Origin: Paraescarpia echinospica
Taxonomy: Eukaryota; Annelida; Polychaeta; Sabellida; Siboglinidae
Reading direction: 5' to 3'
DNA length: 64,000 nucleotides
NCBI GenBank assembly: GCA_020002185.1
Contig: CM034539.1
Location: forward strand, 4,983,467-5,047,466
The notes beneath the pieces are model-generated. The model did not search any database. It was not told the DNA's origin and saw only the letters and a program-made list of their open reading frames with translations. A program made the translations under genes and the position numbers. This document shows, one piece after another, positions 22,926 to 34,860 of this stretch (within the stretch, counting starts at the first letter, position 1; each line of letters opens with the position of its first letter).

Positions 22926-24599
22926 GTGTCCCTTTTATTTATGTCTTCTTATTCTTCGTGTTGTTCTTTTCTGCTCCTTCTTATTCCTATTAAATTAGCA
23001 ATACCTAGCAAAGAGAGCAGAGGTGAAAAAATAGCAAGGACACTGAAAAAGGGGAAGGCCACCCCTGAGATGGGAGGACTGTGTGAGGAGCGACATGACA
23101 AGATTGGGGATGAGAATCAAAGATAGAGAGAAGGAATTATGTATGGAACACTTTGGAAAGAAAAAACACAGCAAGTGGTTCAGCAATATTATATCTGACC
23201 CTCACCACTGTGCAGCAGGGAAAAAGGAGGAGAACAACGATTCTTCTCCTCTCATGTTGCGCCAAAGGCGTTATGCATGCAACAAACAATCTTCAGTTAT
23301 GGGACGCAACAGTCTTTTGTTTAGAGGTCTACTCTTAGAAAAGTAATTTTCAGAATTCCTATATGCTTTCCTTTTGCAATATGGATGCCACATATGTGCC
23401 ACTTTGTGTAGATTTTCTGACGTCATTCTCAAGCAATTACCCATAGTGTGTGATACCTACAATCTCATATTTACGATGTCAACACAAAATAGCTCCCGTA
23501 GACATTCCCTTAAGACATTCTGTTGTCTTATTACATCGTTCGTGTTCTTACTCGTGAATTATCTACCTCCACTTGGCTTTACTTGGCCTAGTCGATAGGC
23601 CCGAATTAACTACTGTTTGTTCTATAATTATAATTATTGACAATTGTTATTCAAGCTCCTCTAGCGGAGAGGAATGTTAATTTTTAATGCTTAATTACTA
23701 TTATTGATGGGGTACTGTTATGCTATCAGTTGCAATCAGTGCACAGAATAATGCAGTTCAAGGTTCAACAAGGCGTAGTGAATACTGAAAGCAGTGCTGC
23801 CATAATTGCAAACGCTGGTGAAAGGGTTATTTCGGGGGAGTTTTCAAAGAGACTTGATAGGGTGAACAACAACTTGAATACTGTTGACAAGTGCTAACGA
23901 TTGAGGTCTGTCTTTCGTCCGACTAACAAATATAGCTTACAGCCGTCCCAACGACTCGGCACAGACAGTTTGCCCTTCACCAAATTGTTGTTCACCACAC
24001 ACTGTTCACGCCAACAACCAAAATGTTCTATATCCGTATCAACGCCTCGGCAACACGTCTATTGTAACCTTGTTGGTTTCGTTGCAAACACCAATTAAGT
24101 TGATGTTGTATTCACAACTGCGTCATACCCTGCCCACATCCTTAATCAGATTCACAATAGCCGTGGTCCGCTCCGCTACACACATACAAATGTTGCATAA
24201 GGAAAGCTGAATGTTTGGTATCCCTCGTACGCAGTATGGCAGTACTTATTAGCTGTTGAACAGGTGTGCTGTAAGGTGTACACGCCTACGTTATTCTGTG
24301 TTTGACGACTGCTGTTCTACAGTATACCTATGTACAACGTAACAACAATATACATGATATCCCAATAAAGACACATCTATCTAGTAATTACAAAATAACG
24401 ATAAAACAAAACATTGTACACCGATAAACGATATTGAGTTACTTGCATGTATTAAATCTGCGGTATATTAACCTGGGGGTAATTTTCTCCTTGGGGGTAA
24501 TTCGGTCTTTTTTGTGGGTTAACATAAACTTCCAAAACCCCCGATATTTCACTAATCCATTCCTCGCGACTACACAGGCCATATATTGAAAACAAACTA
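22926..24599. other. No gene recognised
   Basis: Non-repetitive, with short open frames only. There are no splice-supported exons and no family resemblance. Confidence 0.35.
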
Positions 24600-26127
24600 A
24601 TAATGTTGCTGTCGTATTCTTCAGTGTGTTATTTCAGTCTATCTTTGCTAAATATTTCCTCATGTCCTTATATCTTCCTTTGTGGAAATTTCTCCTGTAC
24701 TGCTTTTTATTATTCCTTTCTGATTTTACGTTGGCGGTAAAATGTACCTCGTTGTGAACACTACTCCCAAGTGGCTCACACATCTTGACATTGTCAACTA
24801 ATTCATTCTGTGAGGACAAAACTATGTCTAACACATTCTCACCCGTGATTGGTACTAGCACATGTTGAGAAAGGAAACTATCTTGTACTAAACTAAAATC
24901 TTGTGGTCCTCACTCCCCGTACTCTGTAGATAGTTTCATTGTATATGACCATAAGTTAAAATCCCCCATAATAACACAGTCCCATGCAACGTGTTCCACT
25001 GTCAACAGATCGCAGTAGTTTCTCTGAGAAAACCGCTGCCCCTTTCCACTTAGATGGAGGTCATCTCTCGTGTACATACCTTCCCTCCCAACAAAATATC
25101 CCCATAAATCTGTAAATCCCACCCCCTCTTCTTCACACATCTGTTCAACTAGCAAACTTCCTGAGAGAATAAACTGTTCAAATTTTGTCTTCTTTAATTT
25201 CCTCACTAACTGTCTGTACTTCTGTACTACCTCAGTTGCTCTCTCCCTGTCTGCATTATTTGTCCGTACGTGTACTAATATAGACTCTCCCTTGCCATTC
25301 CCCAATACCTTCCCTTCTCTACCCTTTCAGTCACATGTTCTACCCTAGCCCCCAGTAAACAAACAACGATGTCCTACCCTCGCTTAATTTCCTATCTGTC
25401 TTTCTCAGAATAGAGTCGCCCATGAACACCCTCTCTTTTCTCATTGCCCCCCTCAATCACTGCCTCAGAGTAGCTCCTTCTCTGGTTTGCATCTGTCTAG
25501 TTGTTGTCTTTACCCCCTGTCGTCTTCTCTCCTGTCCCATTCTCTTCCGTTCCATTCTTTCCTGTCGCTTTTTCTCTTGTCACCTTTCCTCCTCCTTTTC
25601 TGTCACCGTCCCTTTTATCGACTTCTCTTCTGTCCCATTTACTCTCTCTCTTCCTTTCGTCCCTTCATCTTTCCTCCCATCACATTTATTTATCTCCTCT
25701 CCCGTCCCATTTTCCCTCTCTCCTTCTCTACGGTCACTTTCTCCCCTGTCACAATCACCCCTGTCACGTTTTCTGTCGTCGATTTTCCAATTTCCTTCCC
25801 TCCAATCACCTTCCCTCCTCTCAGTCGCCTTGCCTCAGTATTCTTGCCAATACTCTTCTCCTTCAGTCTCACGGTATTCCCACCTATCTCCCTGTCGTCT
25901 CTCTCCATTCCACCTGTCTCCTTGCAAATTCTCATCTCCACCCCCTTCACAATATCTGTCTACCTAACGACCTCCTTCCGCGGACATTCCACCTTCCAAC
26001 ACCCCACGCACGGAAAGGTGAATACCCTTTCCTTAATATCTGTCCATGACTTCCCACAATCCACCCTGGTGTGGCAGTCGTCGCACACCAAGTGTCGCTT
26101 TGCCTTGCCACACTTACAAGGCGCCAT
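24600..26127 (-). mobile_element. CR1-like LINE with zinc-finger and SGNH-esterase ORF1, truncated
   Basis: The minus strand starts at ATG 26127 with a cysteine-rich head (MAPCKCGKAKRHLVCDDC, further CxxC at about residues 39-42), then a charged repetitive linker. An SGNH/GDSL hydrolase-like region follows, with FMGDSIL near 25420, ESILVHVRTNN near 25290 and the DDLHLSGKG block near 25060. It then runs straight into an endonuclease piece (VIMGDFN near 24970) and the DIVLSSQNELVDNV block near 24810, and stops at about 24600. An SGNH esterase in ORF1 is known for the CR1 group. A deletion joins ORF1 to the endonuclease, there are several stops, and the reverse transcriptase is missing. 3' truncation is unusual for a LINE. 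Confidence 0.82.
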
Positions 26128-26159
26128 TTCAGAATTTATTTAATAATAATAATGATAAC

Positions 26160-28110
26160 AATCTAATTAACTATTCAAAATAGTTTAGTCAACTATGTTT
26201 ACACTATTCACTATGTAGTCTTTAAGAAGACTGTTTGCTATACACAAACGTTACACTTTACGCTAGATTGCCATGCCACATAAAACAACTCTGTTTCCCC
26301 CGACTAACGCCACCGAAGCTTCGGCAATGGCCTACGACTAACATCCTCAATTACACTTTCTCTGACTACCGTTTACCTATAGATGTTTCTTAATATATGT
26401 CTATGGATAGTTTACGAATCATATTTACGTAATAACAATACAATCTCTTCAATCCTTCCACATATGTTCCGAAATTTCTGCACCGATATCCACAATAAAT
26501 CGAGCCCAGTATTCTCCGCCAACCCCAACATTTACTAATTATACGCAAGTAGTCCCATACAATCCGAGGGGATCTCAGCAAGCTATGTCTAGTTGAAACA
26601 TCGAGGCTTGTCCTTGGTGAATAACAAAGGAGAAGTATGAAACATATATCATGTTTGAATACCACAACGAAGTACTGAATCTTTGAGATGAGCGAGGTCA
26701 TTTTTGCATAAGGCCGCGTTATAGCAAATACTTCGCGCTTAAATGGATACATCTTCAGATGTTATCTCTTATGCACAATTTATTACACTAGAAAGACTCC
26801 GTTGTCTTAATTGTACTTCAGTGGAGTGCCACAAACCACATAATTGCCAGTGAATACGAAGTGGTTGGAGCCGACTTCAGAGTTTTTCCCTACCATGTGA
26901 AAGTTTGCTGGTTACCGCGTTAACAGTATTTTTCGAACTAATCAACATGGTTTGAAGGTGACGACCGGTTTGTTCTCATAGAATTGCATAGCTCTGTCGT
27001 TATGTGCGTCGACATGCATTATTGAAAACACAGCAAACTGGCGTAGCAATTTGTTTATCCAAAAATAAACACTATTTTATGGGCTCCACGTTTTGCTACC
27101 TTGATCTTAGTAAACGTGAAATTCTACCCACACAGAGACACGCAACGGTTATAGGGTGTAGCAAAATAAATTACGCAGATTCCGTTCACACGTTCATTAG
27201 TATTTCATAGAGTGGTATCACCAGAACCAGCTATTTGTATCTTTCACAGTATTGCAGTATGCCATATAGGCACAACGAAAACCATTTCGTAAAACCAATA
27301 TGCACGCCGATGGTTTGCAGGTATACATAATACCATTATAACCACCGAATTGTGCATACCTATTTCCACAGTAGTTAAACATTGGACTATACATGTCATT
27401 GAGGAACATTATTTATGTATTTATGTTACTGTTTTCCTTTGACAAGTTAAACACAGACATCATTTATAATTACATTCTCAGTTCAGCTGTGCATGTATTA
27501 TAAACCAATGTTCATCACCGTCAACTAGACTGACCTATATTATTAATTGTTCTCCCGTGGGCAGGATATGTGTATTAGGCTGTATATCCATAATCCACGT
27601 ATATTCTATAATGCAATGGATACCGTGTGAACGTATTGTGATCCACACAAGGTACTATAATGATCTGCATGCCTCAAAAACGTATACAATCCACTGGTGC
27701 ATACGTCTAAGCTTCTCATACTATGACCTTTATTTTGCTCATCTAAATACGTTCATGCGCAAAACAAGTAATTACTCCTGCAATATAATCACAAGTGGTT
27801 GTAGCACTACATGTTCCTTCTGCTTCGACAATAGCAGCCAATTGGCCAAAGTAGTTACAACGCTCTTCAAAACAAAGTTATATTTGGATTGGGGTGACAC
27901 AGTAGTTCAACAGTTTGTTGCCGTGCGACCAGTCCAAATATACCCTGCCATTTGGTGTATCGTGGAGTTATTGATTTGCTTATAAAGTTGCATTAATAAC
28001 GTTAGGCACAGTATAACAAGCGAATAAGTCATATATTTATTTTTTCAGCTCTGTAAACAAACTTGACATTGTCGACTGTTCAAGATCCTGGCGTAGACTT
28101 CTTTACGATA
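26160..28110. other. No gene recognised
   Basis: AT-rich. The longest open frame (27557-27985, plus, 142 codons) is rich in Cys, Ile and Tyr and shows no domain, splice signal or relatives I can name. Confidence 0.35.
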
Positions 28111-28117
28111 AACATAA

Positions 28118-28275
28118 CCATTCTAGGTATAAACCCTCACGGATATAATCCCTCACGACATGACCATTCTGGGCATAAACCCTCACGGATATAATCCCTC
28201 ATGACATGACCATTCTGGGCATAAACCCTCACGGATATAATCCCTCACGACGTGGCCATTCTGGGAATAAATCCT
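28118..28275. repeat. 46-bp tandem repeat, about 3.3 copies
   Basis: The unit starts ATAAACCCTCACGGATATAA and ends CATTCTGGGC. The last copy is the most diverged. Confidence 0.93.
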
Positions 28276-28779
28276 CGTGGACAAAACACCTAAATGCAAT
28301 TTTTTTGCAATTTGTTTATTAAAAGATATTTTGTCACATATATACTGGCAATACATATATGTGCTGAACTGGAGAAATAATATTGCTCAACATAATTGTA
28401 TATAAGTCCACTTCTAAAAGGCTGGGGGGTTTTGTCTAAAGAAGTCACGACCGTGACGAGTTTTGTCCATTAATAGTTATGACCTACACTCTATTGTTCA
28501 AGGTATAAATGCTAATGTCCTCTGGGTATTGCATTGGAGTTCAAAGCTTGTTATTATGCAGCGTTTCCAAATAAAACCTACTCAATTATATTTTGACTGG
28601 GGTATCTGTTGACAGGCAAAATAATGGTCTTCAATGACCATGATCATAGGCACCAGAACGAAATTAATACAGGGTGTGTTGAGCCGGAGCTTCAGCACGA
28701 CTCCGCTGTCAGACCACGGCATCATAAGAGGGTTGGGTGTACTGTTCAATATTTGTCGCGGCGACAATCAAAATGTTTT

Positions 28780-29250
28780 ACTTGAGGCTCGCTAAATACA
28801 CACTTTGGAACTTTCAAAACACCTCCATTTTCACCACCTTGAGGTTTGCCAAAAACCATTTTCATGCTCTCAAAAAACCTCGATTTCCACCCGCCTTAAA
28901 GCTCGCCAAAACACATCCCCCGTTGAGGCTCGCCAAAAGAACGCCAATTTCGGGCTTTCCCAAAAAACTCGATTTGCACACCCTTGAAGCTCGACAAATA
29001 CCCACCTTCAGGCTATATAAATAACTTCGATTTACATCCTCCAGGCTCGCCAAAAACCCCAACATGAGGCCCTCCGAAAACCTCCAATTGCACACCACAG
29101 GCTCGCTAAAACATACATCAGGCTCATAAAAAAATTGCACAAAAAAATGACCCCTTCCCTAAATATTGGGGACTAACCGTATATCCAGCTCCCCAAAAAA
29201 TATTTGGGGCTCACTCCCCAAGCCCTCTCTGTTCCGGCGCCTATGTGATG
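28780..29250. repeat. Dispersed GAGGCTCGCC-type repeat
   Basis: Repeated phrases such as GAGGCTCGCCAAAA every 30-50 bases end in a TATCCAGCTCCCC...GGCGCCTATG segment. The reverse complement of the same composition occurs at 36450-36740 and 41583-41870, and a shorter piece at 42050-42135, so this is an interspersed family of unknown type. Confidence 0.7.
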
Positions 29251-30347
29251 ACAGTGCGAGATGTTTCCTCCACAACCACAATTAGCCCGAGAGAAATACC
29301 ACTGGCCTGTAGATGGTTTGACTGTCGGGTTCCTATCACGTCGAACGAATGGAATGCAAACGGTAATGAAAATAGATGACACCACAAGAGTTGATGGTAG
29401 ATTCCAAAGCTCTATCGCTATCATAATTGCTACCCTGATAGTTAAATTATAAACCCCTAACATGTTTAATTACGCCTGTTTATTTGTAGCCAGTGCTAGC
29501 TAAGAATACGGTGCGATTTAATTTCCCGGGGGGGAGTAAATTGGATCTTTTGTAGTGTAATTCGGTCAACAATGATGTTTCACTCGCCGGGCTTGATTTG
29601 AAGGCACTCCGTCCTAAATGAGCGTCGCCCCGCCGCGTTGGAGTTACGTCACTACGACTGACATTGTCCGAAGTAACCCAGACGTCAACACGTACTGTTG
29701 ACTACGACTTAACAAGTCGACCAGACAGCATTGTCTCCAGTCATCCCATGGCCCAATCTTAGTGCTTCTCAGTTAATTAACTCTGATTCCGCTGGACAAC
29801 AGTAGTGATTGCTCTCAATTTAAAGGTGCGATTTAAATATTTGTGCCACTTCACTAGGCTACAAATCTATAATTATTCTACATTGAGAAGTGTCTTTATT
29901 TAAAGCGAATCAACCGATTTTACTTATCGCGATGTCCAAGCATGTAGTGTTTTAATAATTCAAGTACAGTTATCGTAGTGTTTTAATAATTCAAGTACAG
30001 TTATCACCTGATGTTAGTTTAATAAAACGAGTGCGTACTTTTGTTTAATGGGCGAAATAATTGATGTTTGTTGTTAAAGCGATTCTTTATAAGCTACTAT
30101 ACATTCGAGATATACTGTATCAACATTTCCCATAAGTACTTTCTCTGCTACTTATGTCTTGCATGTTTATGCAAAATTTGGGTGTTATCTGCGCAAAAAG
30201 CCGATAAACAATTGTGTTTACGCGAATCATTTTGAGCTTGCTGCCACGTAGATGATTAATTATGCAGCCCGAGTATAATGAATATTCAAGCACGCGCAAT
30301 GAACCACACAAAGACCGTTGACGACACGTCACACACACACAGCCAAC
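29251..30347. other. No gene recognised
   Basis: A 35-bp direct repeat (GTAGTGTTTTAATAATTC and on) occurs twice in a row at 29947-30004. Open frames at 29173-29463 (minus) and 29261-29452 (plus) have no recognised family. Confidence 0.4.
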
Positions 30348-30362
30348 ATGTCAGATTTCAAG
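30348..30362 (+). CDS. Possible tiny first exon (MSDFK)
   Basis: An ATG in good context (CCAACATGT) opens MSDFK and meets a strong donor (AAG/GTGAGTTG). A TATA-like TATAATGAATATT lies about 70 bases upstream. The next good acceptor (TTTGCAG at about 31630) leads to a stop within six codons in the expected frame, so no gene can be completed. It may be a real 5' exon of a gene lost or not recognised, or chance. Confidence 0.22.
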
Positions 30363-31246
30363 GTGAGTTGATTCAAGCAATGGCATTGTAAATAAGCAAT
30401 TTGTAGACATATGCATATTGACAGCTATTTGTATAAGTGTAGGAAGCGTATGCATTGTTTATTTATCTTGCTTCCAAATGCCGTCAGCCGAGTAACGTTT
30501 CGATTAAGTAGAATTATCACGTCCGCCGACGCCGACGGCTGCAGTCGGTGTCAGCTGGGACTGGGTCTGTCGAACCTCTACTACTAGGAAAGGGTCTCGC
30601 CCTTCTAGTTACTAAAACTGTATTGCCCAATATTTGACATACAGTGAACGAAAATGCACACTAAATATCAGTATATGCAACCATAGCAATAGGATTAACC
30701 TAGTCGTGGAAGTTATTTTTTGCCTAAATCTGGGACTTGGGGATTTTCGGATTGAGTTTGTATGTCTACTGGTCTTCGCTTTCCAAATTCCAGTCCGCCG
30801 TGTTTGAAAAGTCCCCGTTTCCCCATTCATTTGAACCGAAACATGAAAGTGTGAGATTCGTACAGGCAGCTACGATTATTAGTAAACCTGGCTGACATGT
30901 TATCATTCAATGTAAAAGTTTTAGGTTTATTAAAAAGTACACAATACCATGTTGCCACGGAATTTTGCGATGCACGAATTTTGGACACCAGCAGATCTGC
31001 ACTCTAATATACATAAGTTTTTATCCAGGAACATATTTATAAAAAATATATAATAATAGATCAGAGCGGGTTGCGCTGCTTTATGTGAATAGCACATTTG
31101 ATATTAGTAGTACTCGCTAAAAACATACAAATCAAACATTATTTTTGACATGTTACTTTACCTTTACCGTACACTTTTCGCGAGAATGGCCCATATGCAT
31201 AATTATACACAACATTAATTATTAGAGCAAGAATAAAGGAAACATA

Positions 31247-31382
31247 CAGTGCACTCTGGACAAGGTCGAACCTCCAGGGACCCGTGGCAACACTGGACTT
31301 CTGATAACTAGGACCGAGGAAAAGATTTACATAACTTAGTGAAAATCATCTTAGGTGAGTTTGAGTTATTTGGAGTGCACTG
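31247..31382. mobile_element. Pogo/Tigger-like MITE
   Basis: 136 bp with terminal inverted repeats CAGTGCACTC and GAGTGCACTG, flanked on both sides by TA, the target duplication of Tc1/mariner and pogo elements. Inside, GTCGAACCTCCAGGGACC resembles pogo-type termini. There is no coding capacity. Confidence 0.75.
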
Positions 31383-31689
31383 TATATGACCAGTGCATAC
31401 AGGTAATTATGATGACGCAAATTAAACGTTTGCCAAAGTAAAGGATTGGGATTTTAGTCTGACTGAATCAGCATAACAAGGTTCTCTTGTATTTATTTTC
31501 TGTTTAGCCAGCTGTACACTTGGTGATAAGTCCCATAATCTAATATCTAAACTGAATTAATCTGTACAGAGTTGAATTAGTTAACTCATATTTAGGCTTA
31601 GTTTCCCAAATTCAACTTTGTTTATTTGCAGGATCATAATAGGAAATAGCCGAGCTGATGGAAAGAGGAAATTGATGAGCTCTACTCAA

Positions 31690-32015
31690 TTGTGCCATTA
31701 ATTGGACAATGCGTCACCTGACATAAGATGGTCCTTTACTTTGTTCTGTCCAATTCTGTTCTGTGCGACATCTACTGGGAAGTTGTACATCACTTCGTGT
31801 TTCAAATGAATTTGTGCATCTGATAGCTTTGTGTCTCAAAATGCATAGCAGTGTTATTAATTGGACAATGTGTTAACTGACACAGTAGTGAAGATGCCAT
31901 ACTTTGTTCTGCCATATTAGTTCCGTGTGGCTTTTGCTGGGATTATGTACATCATTACATGTTTCAAATGGATTTGTGTAACCGATTGATTTGCGCATCC
32001 AAATGCACAAATGTA
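31690..32015. repeat. Diverged tandem duplication, two units of about 163 bp
   Basis: The first unit (about 31690-31850) and the second (about 31851-32015) share ATTAATTGGACAATG, ACTTTGTTCTG, TGTACATCA and TGTTTCAAATG in order, with many substitutions. This is an old duplication. Confidence 0.75.
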
Positions 32016-32019
32016 CATA

Positions 32020-32699
32020 ATAAAATTTATGCTTTCTTATGCTCATCATGTTTGGATTGTGTTCTACAGCATATTCTTCAAAATTGGTGAAACAAGTTTG
32101 TGATTTTGTGTGAAATGAACCATACTGGGTGTAGTGTATAAAATGTGTCGACAAAAATGTTTTTACAATAATTTTAAAAATTCATACAAAATAAATGTTC
32201 CACAACATTCAACATATTTTAGGGATCTTCTTGAGTTAAATACACCAATGATGACTGAAAACAGTGTTTTAAAATATGCGTTACTTTTAAAGTTTTGTAA
32301 TTTTATAACTTTATTTCCATCATACAATGGCCATTTTATTTGTCATCGAAACGGGAGTTTGACAAATACAATTCAACATCTTTTACTCTAAAAGATGTGC
32401 AGAACATACAATTATTGCACTCCCAGTACAAAATAAAACATGTTGTTACACTGATGCAATATATGTTATTATTTTGTCGACAATAATATTATTATGCTCT
32501 TTATAGATCTACATTTTTCAAACTAAAATTAAACCTTATGTAGATAGGAAAGTACACAACCACATACCCTATTTTTATATTGTACATTACCTCATGTGAC
32601 GTATAACGTTGTATTTATACTGCTAATGGAAATAGCAGCTGGATTTATGGTGCAAACAAAATGGTTTCATTATTGAATGTTTCTCGGCTTCACTAAGTT
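32020..32699. other. No gene recognised
   Basis: Very AT-rich. Only short frames without support. Confidence 0.35.
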
Positions 32700-32880
32700 T
32701 CTGTTATCTAAACGTTTCATTAAAACTAAACTTTAAAATGTATAGCCAGATATACCCAGTGAAAAAGGAACATGATAGTATCAAAGGTGAGATTTCGTAT
32801 GTTTTTATAATCCAACAAAAACAATGCCAATCATTCAATAATATTGAATATGTCATCAGCGGCTTCGTGCGTGGAGAGCT
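32700..32880 (+). repeat. Dispersed repeat, copy 2 (partner at 5898)
   Basis: Same 5' 50 bp as at 5898 (TTATCTAAACGTTTCATTAA), then similar sequence with two extra short segments (about 14 and 10 bp). Confidence 0.8.
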
Positions 32881-33409
32881 GGAGTGTTTTCTTTTAAATC
32901 AATCCGTCTGTCATGAACTGTCGCTATGTTCATTCTCCGTTTATTCCATATATTTCCCGTCGTTTCTTTGCTGAATCTGTGACATAAACAGCAGCTGGTC
33001 CACGTTTCATTTTGATAATTGTATTGGTCACGACTCATTCGCCAGGCGGTGGCTAATCCATATACACACATGTTGATGACGTTGTTCTTGCATCTATTAA
33101 CTCGGCGTAGCTAACCGAAGTCTGACGGACACTCCCGAATATTCTTGAGCATGCCTTATACGGATCGTGAAGGTGGAGCCAAAGTGGAAACTGCCCGTAA
33201 GCAGTTATCTTTTCGATATATTGTCAGGGTCATTAGTGATTAATAAAACATAATTCTAATTAATTAAATGCCTAGAATTACATGGACTAATCATATTAAC
33301 AGGAGTATTTAATAATTTCGTACATTACAAAGAGATTAAAATTATCAAAGAATCGCTTTAAGCCTTCCTCTGGTAACTTGCCAGTCAATTGCTGTGTCAA
33401 CACTTAAGA

Positions 33410-34060
33410 TTCGACCTGTTAACTTTGCCTTATGATGGGGCTAAATCAGAGAAATCCGGTAACAGTCTATCTCGATCATGAAGAACTGTAAACCACAGAC
33501 ACCTTTAGCTATCTGGGAAACATAATATTCAAAGATGGAGGGGCCGATGTTGACATCAAGAATTGCACGAACAAGGCCAGAGGTGCTTTCTTCATATTGG
33601 AACCTGTCTGGAAATCAATACTGTATTTTAGAAGAACAACGCTGAGGCTACATCAAAGCAGTGTCCTCTCCACATTATGATATTGCTCAGAATGTTGGCG
33701 TATAACAGAACTAGGTCTCAGACAATGTTTTAACTTTCACACAAAAGCCTGCGAAATATAATGAGAATATATTGGCCACAAAAAAACTCAAACAAGAAAC
33801 TGCTAAGAATTACCAAACAAAACAACATGAACAAAATACTCGCCACAAGAACATGGAGATGGGTCAGCCATTGTTCTGAGAAAGAACGTAGCATCTCCGA
33901 AGTAGCACTAGGATGGACAGCTGGAGGAAAAGAAAACGAGGACAGTCCAAGAAACCATGGAGAAAGACTGTGGAAAAAGAACTAAAATAACTATATCTGA
34001 GGTGGGGTCAAGCTGCAAAGCAGGCTCAGGAAGATGTGTATTACCCTGGACTAAGTAAGT
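33410..34060 (+). mobile_element. RTE-like LINE 3' fragment
   Basis: The plus strand encodes, in broken frames, YLGNIIFKDGGADVDIKN, KARGAFFILEPVW, MRIYWPQKNSNKKLLRITKQ and RTWRWVSHCSEKE. This is the conserved post-catalytic region of RTE-type reverse transcriptases, ending in the familiar W-rich and basic tail. It holds the left breakpoint of the duplication at 33796. Confidence 0.82.
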
Positions 34061-34609
34061 AACTTACCTCGCCGGTCATGTGGTTTCCGAGAGAGCTAGC
34101 CAGGTCAACAACACCAACACTGCATCACGTGCGTTTAGACATATTGCTCATTCACAATATTTCAGTTTTCAAAATCACACGAATCACTGTTGAACTCAAA
34201 AGTAAGAATGGTGTGCTGCTGCTGCTGAAAGGACATAGCTGAAGTCACAGACTTATAGGTTGCTATGCCCTTCTCAAACTAAAAAATGAATAAATACAAC
34301 ACGAATTATAAATAAAGTACAAACTAATATTCACAACTCATATAAACGTGTTACCACACTGCTTGTGTTACTGATACATGACTTTAACTAAACATCATCT
34401 TCAATTAACGATTCACAAATATGTAGAAAGTAAAGATAACTTGAATGTTTTTTTAAATTGTGTTTGTTAACTTGGAAGCTAAGTCAATTTATTTGGTAAA
34501 TTGTTCCACGTTTTTAATCCCTTGACGGTGAGTGACAGCAGTCGGAGTGAGTGTATTTTTAACGTACAACAGTTTGCTTTGTTTGGTATCATGTATGTGT
34601 AGAACAAAT

Positions 34610-34860
34610 CAGAAGACAGAAGTGGACCTGGGCAGGGCACGTCAGCAGACTACGAGATAACCGATGGACATCGCGTATCATAACCTGGAGACCTTACGAA
34701 GGGAAACGATCCAGAGGAAGACCAGCGAGACAGTGGAGAGACGAACTAGACGAGTACTGGAAAGGCACCATCTGGCAGAGGACAGCGCAAGACAGGCAGA
34801 TTTGGAAACGACATGCTGAGGCCTTCGCCCAACCACGGGACACTACGACTGCACTGTATA
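34610..34860 (+). mobile_element. LINE 3'-terminal ORF fragment (copy 1)
   Basis: The frame reads WTWAGHVSRLRDNRWTSRII, then WRPYEGKRSRGRPARQWRDE and AQDRQIWKRHAEAFAQ, the basic tail of an RTE- or Jockey-like LINE ORF2. It is repeated in copy 2 at 39100-39345. Confidence 0.8.

Noticed and set aside
20148..23126. 700-codon plus-strand frame and 389-codon minus-strand frame
   Set aside because: Product of the 27-bp minisatellite (a multiple of three without stops). The poly Phe-Leu-Ile and Lys-Asn-Met repeats have no signal exon, splice sites or family. The array is also cut into several frames by small indels on the minus strand.
25422..26143. Overlapping plus-strand frames of about 180-218 codons rich in Ser, Pro and Leu
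   Set aside because: Antisense of the charged linker in ORF1 of the CR1-like LINE.
33761..33985. Host gene encoding a 74-residue basic protein
   Set aside because: It is the C-terminal tail of an RTE-like LINE reverse transcriptase, in a broken frame.
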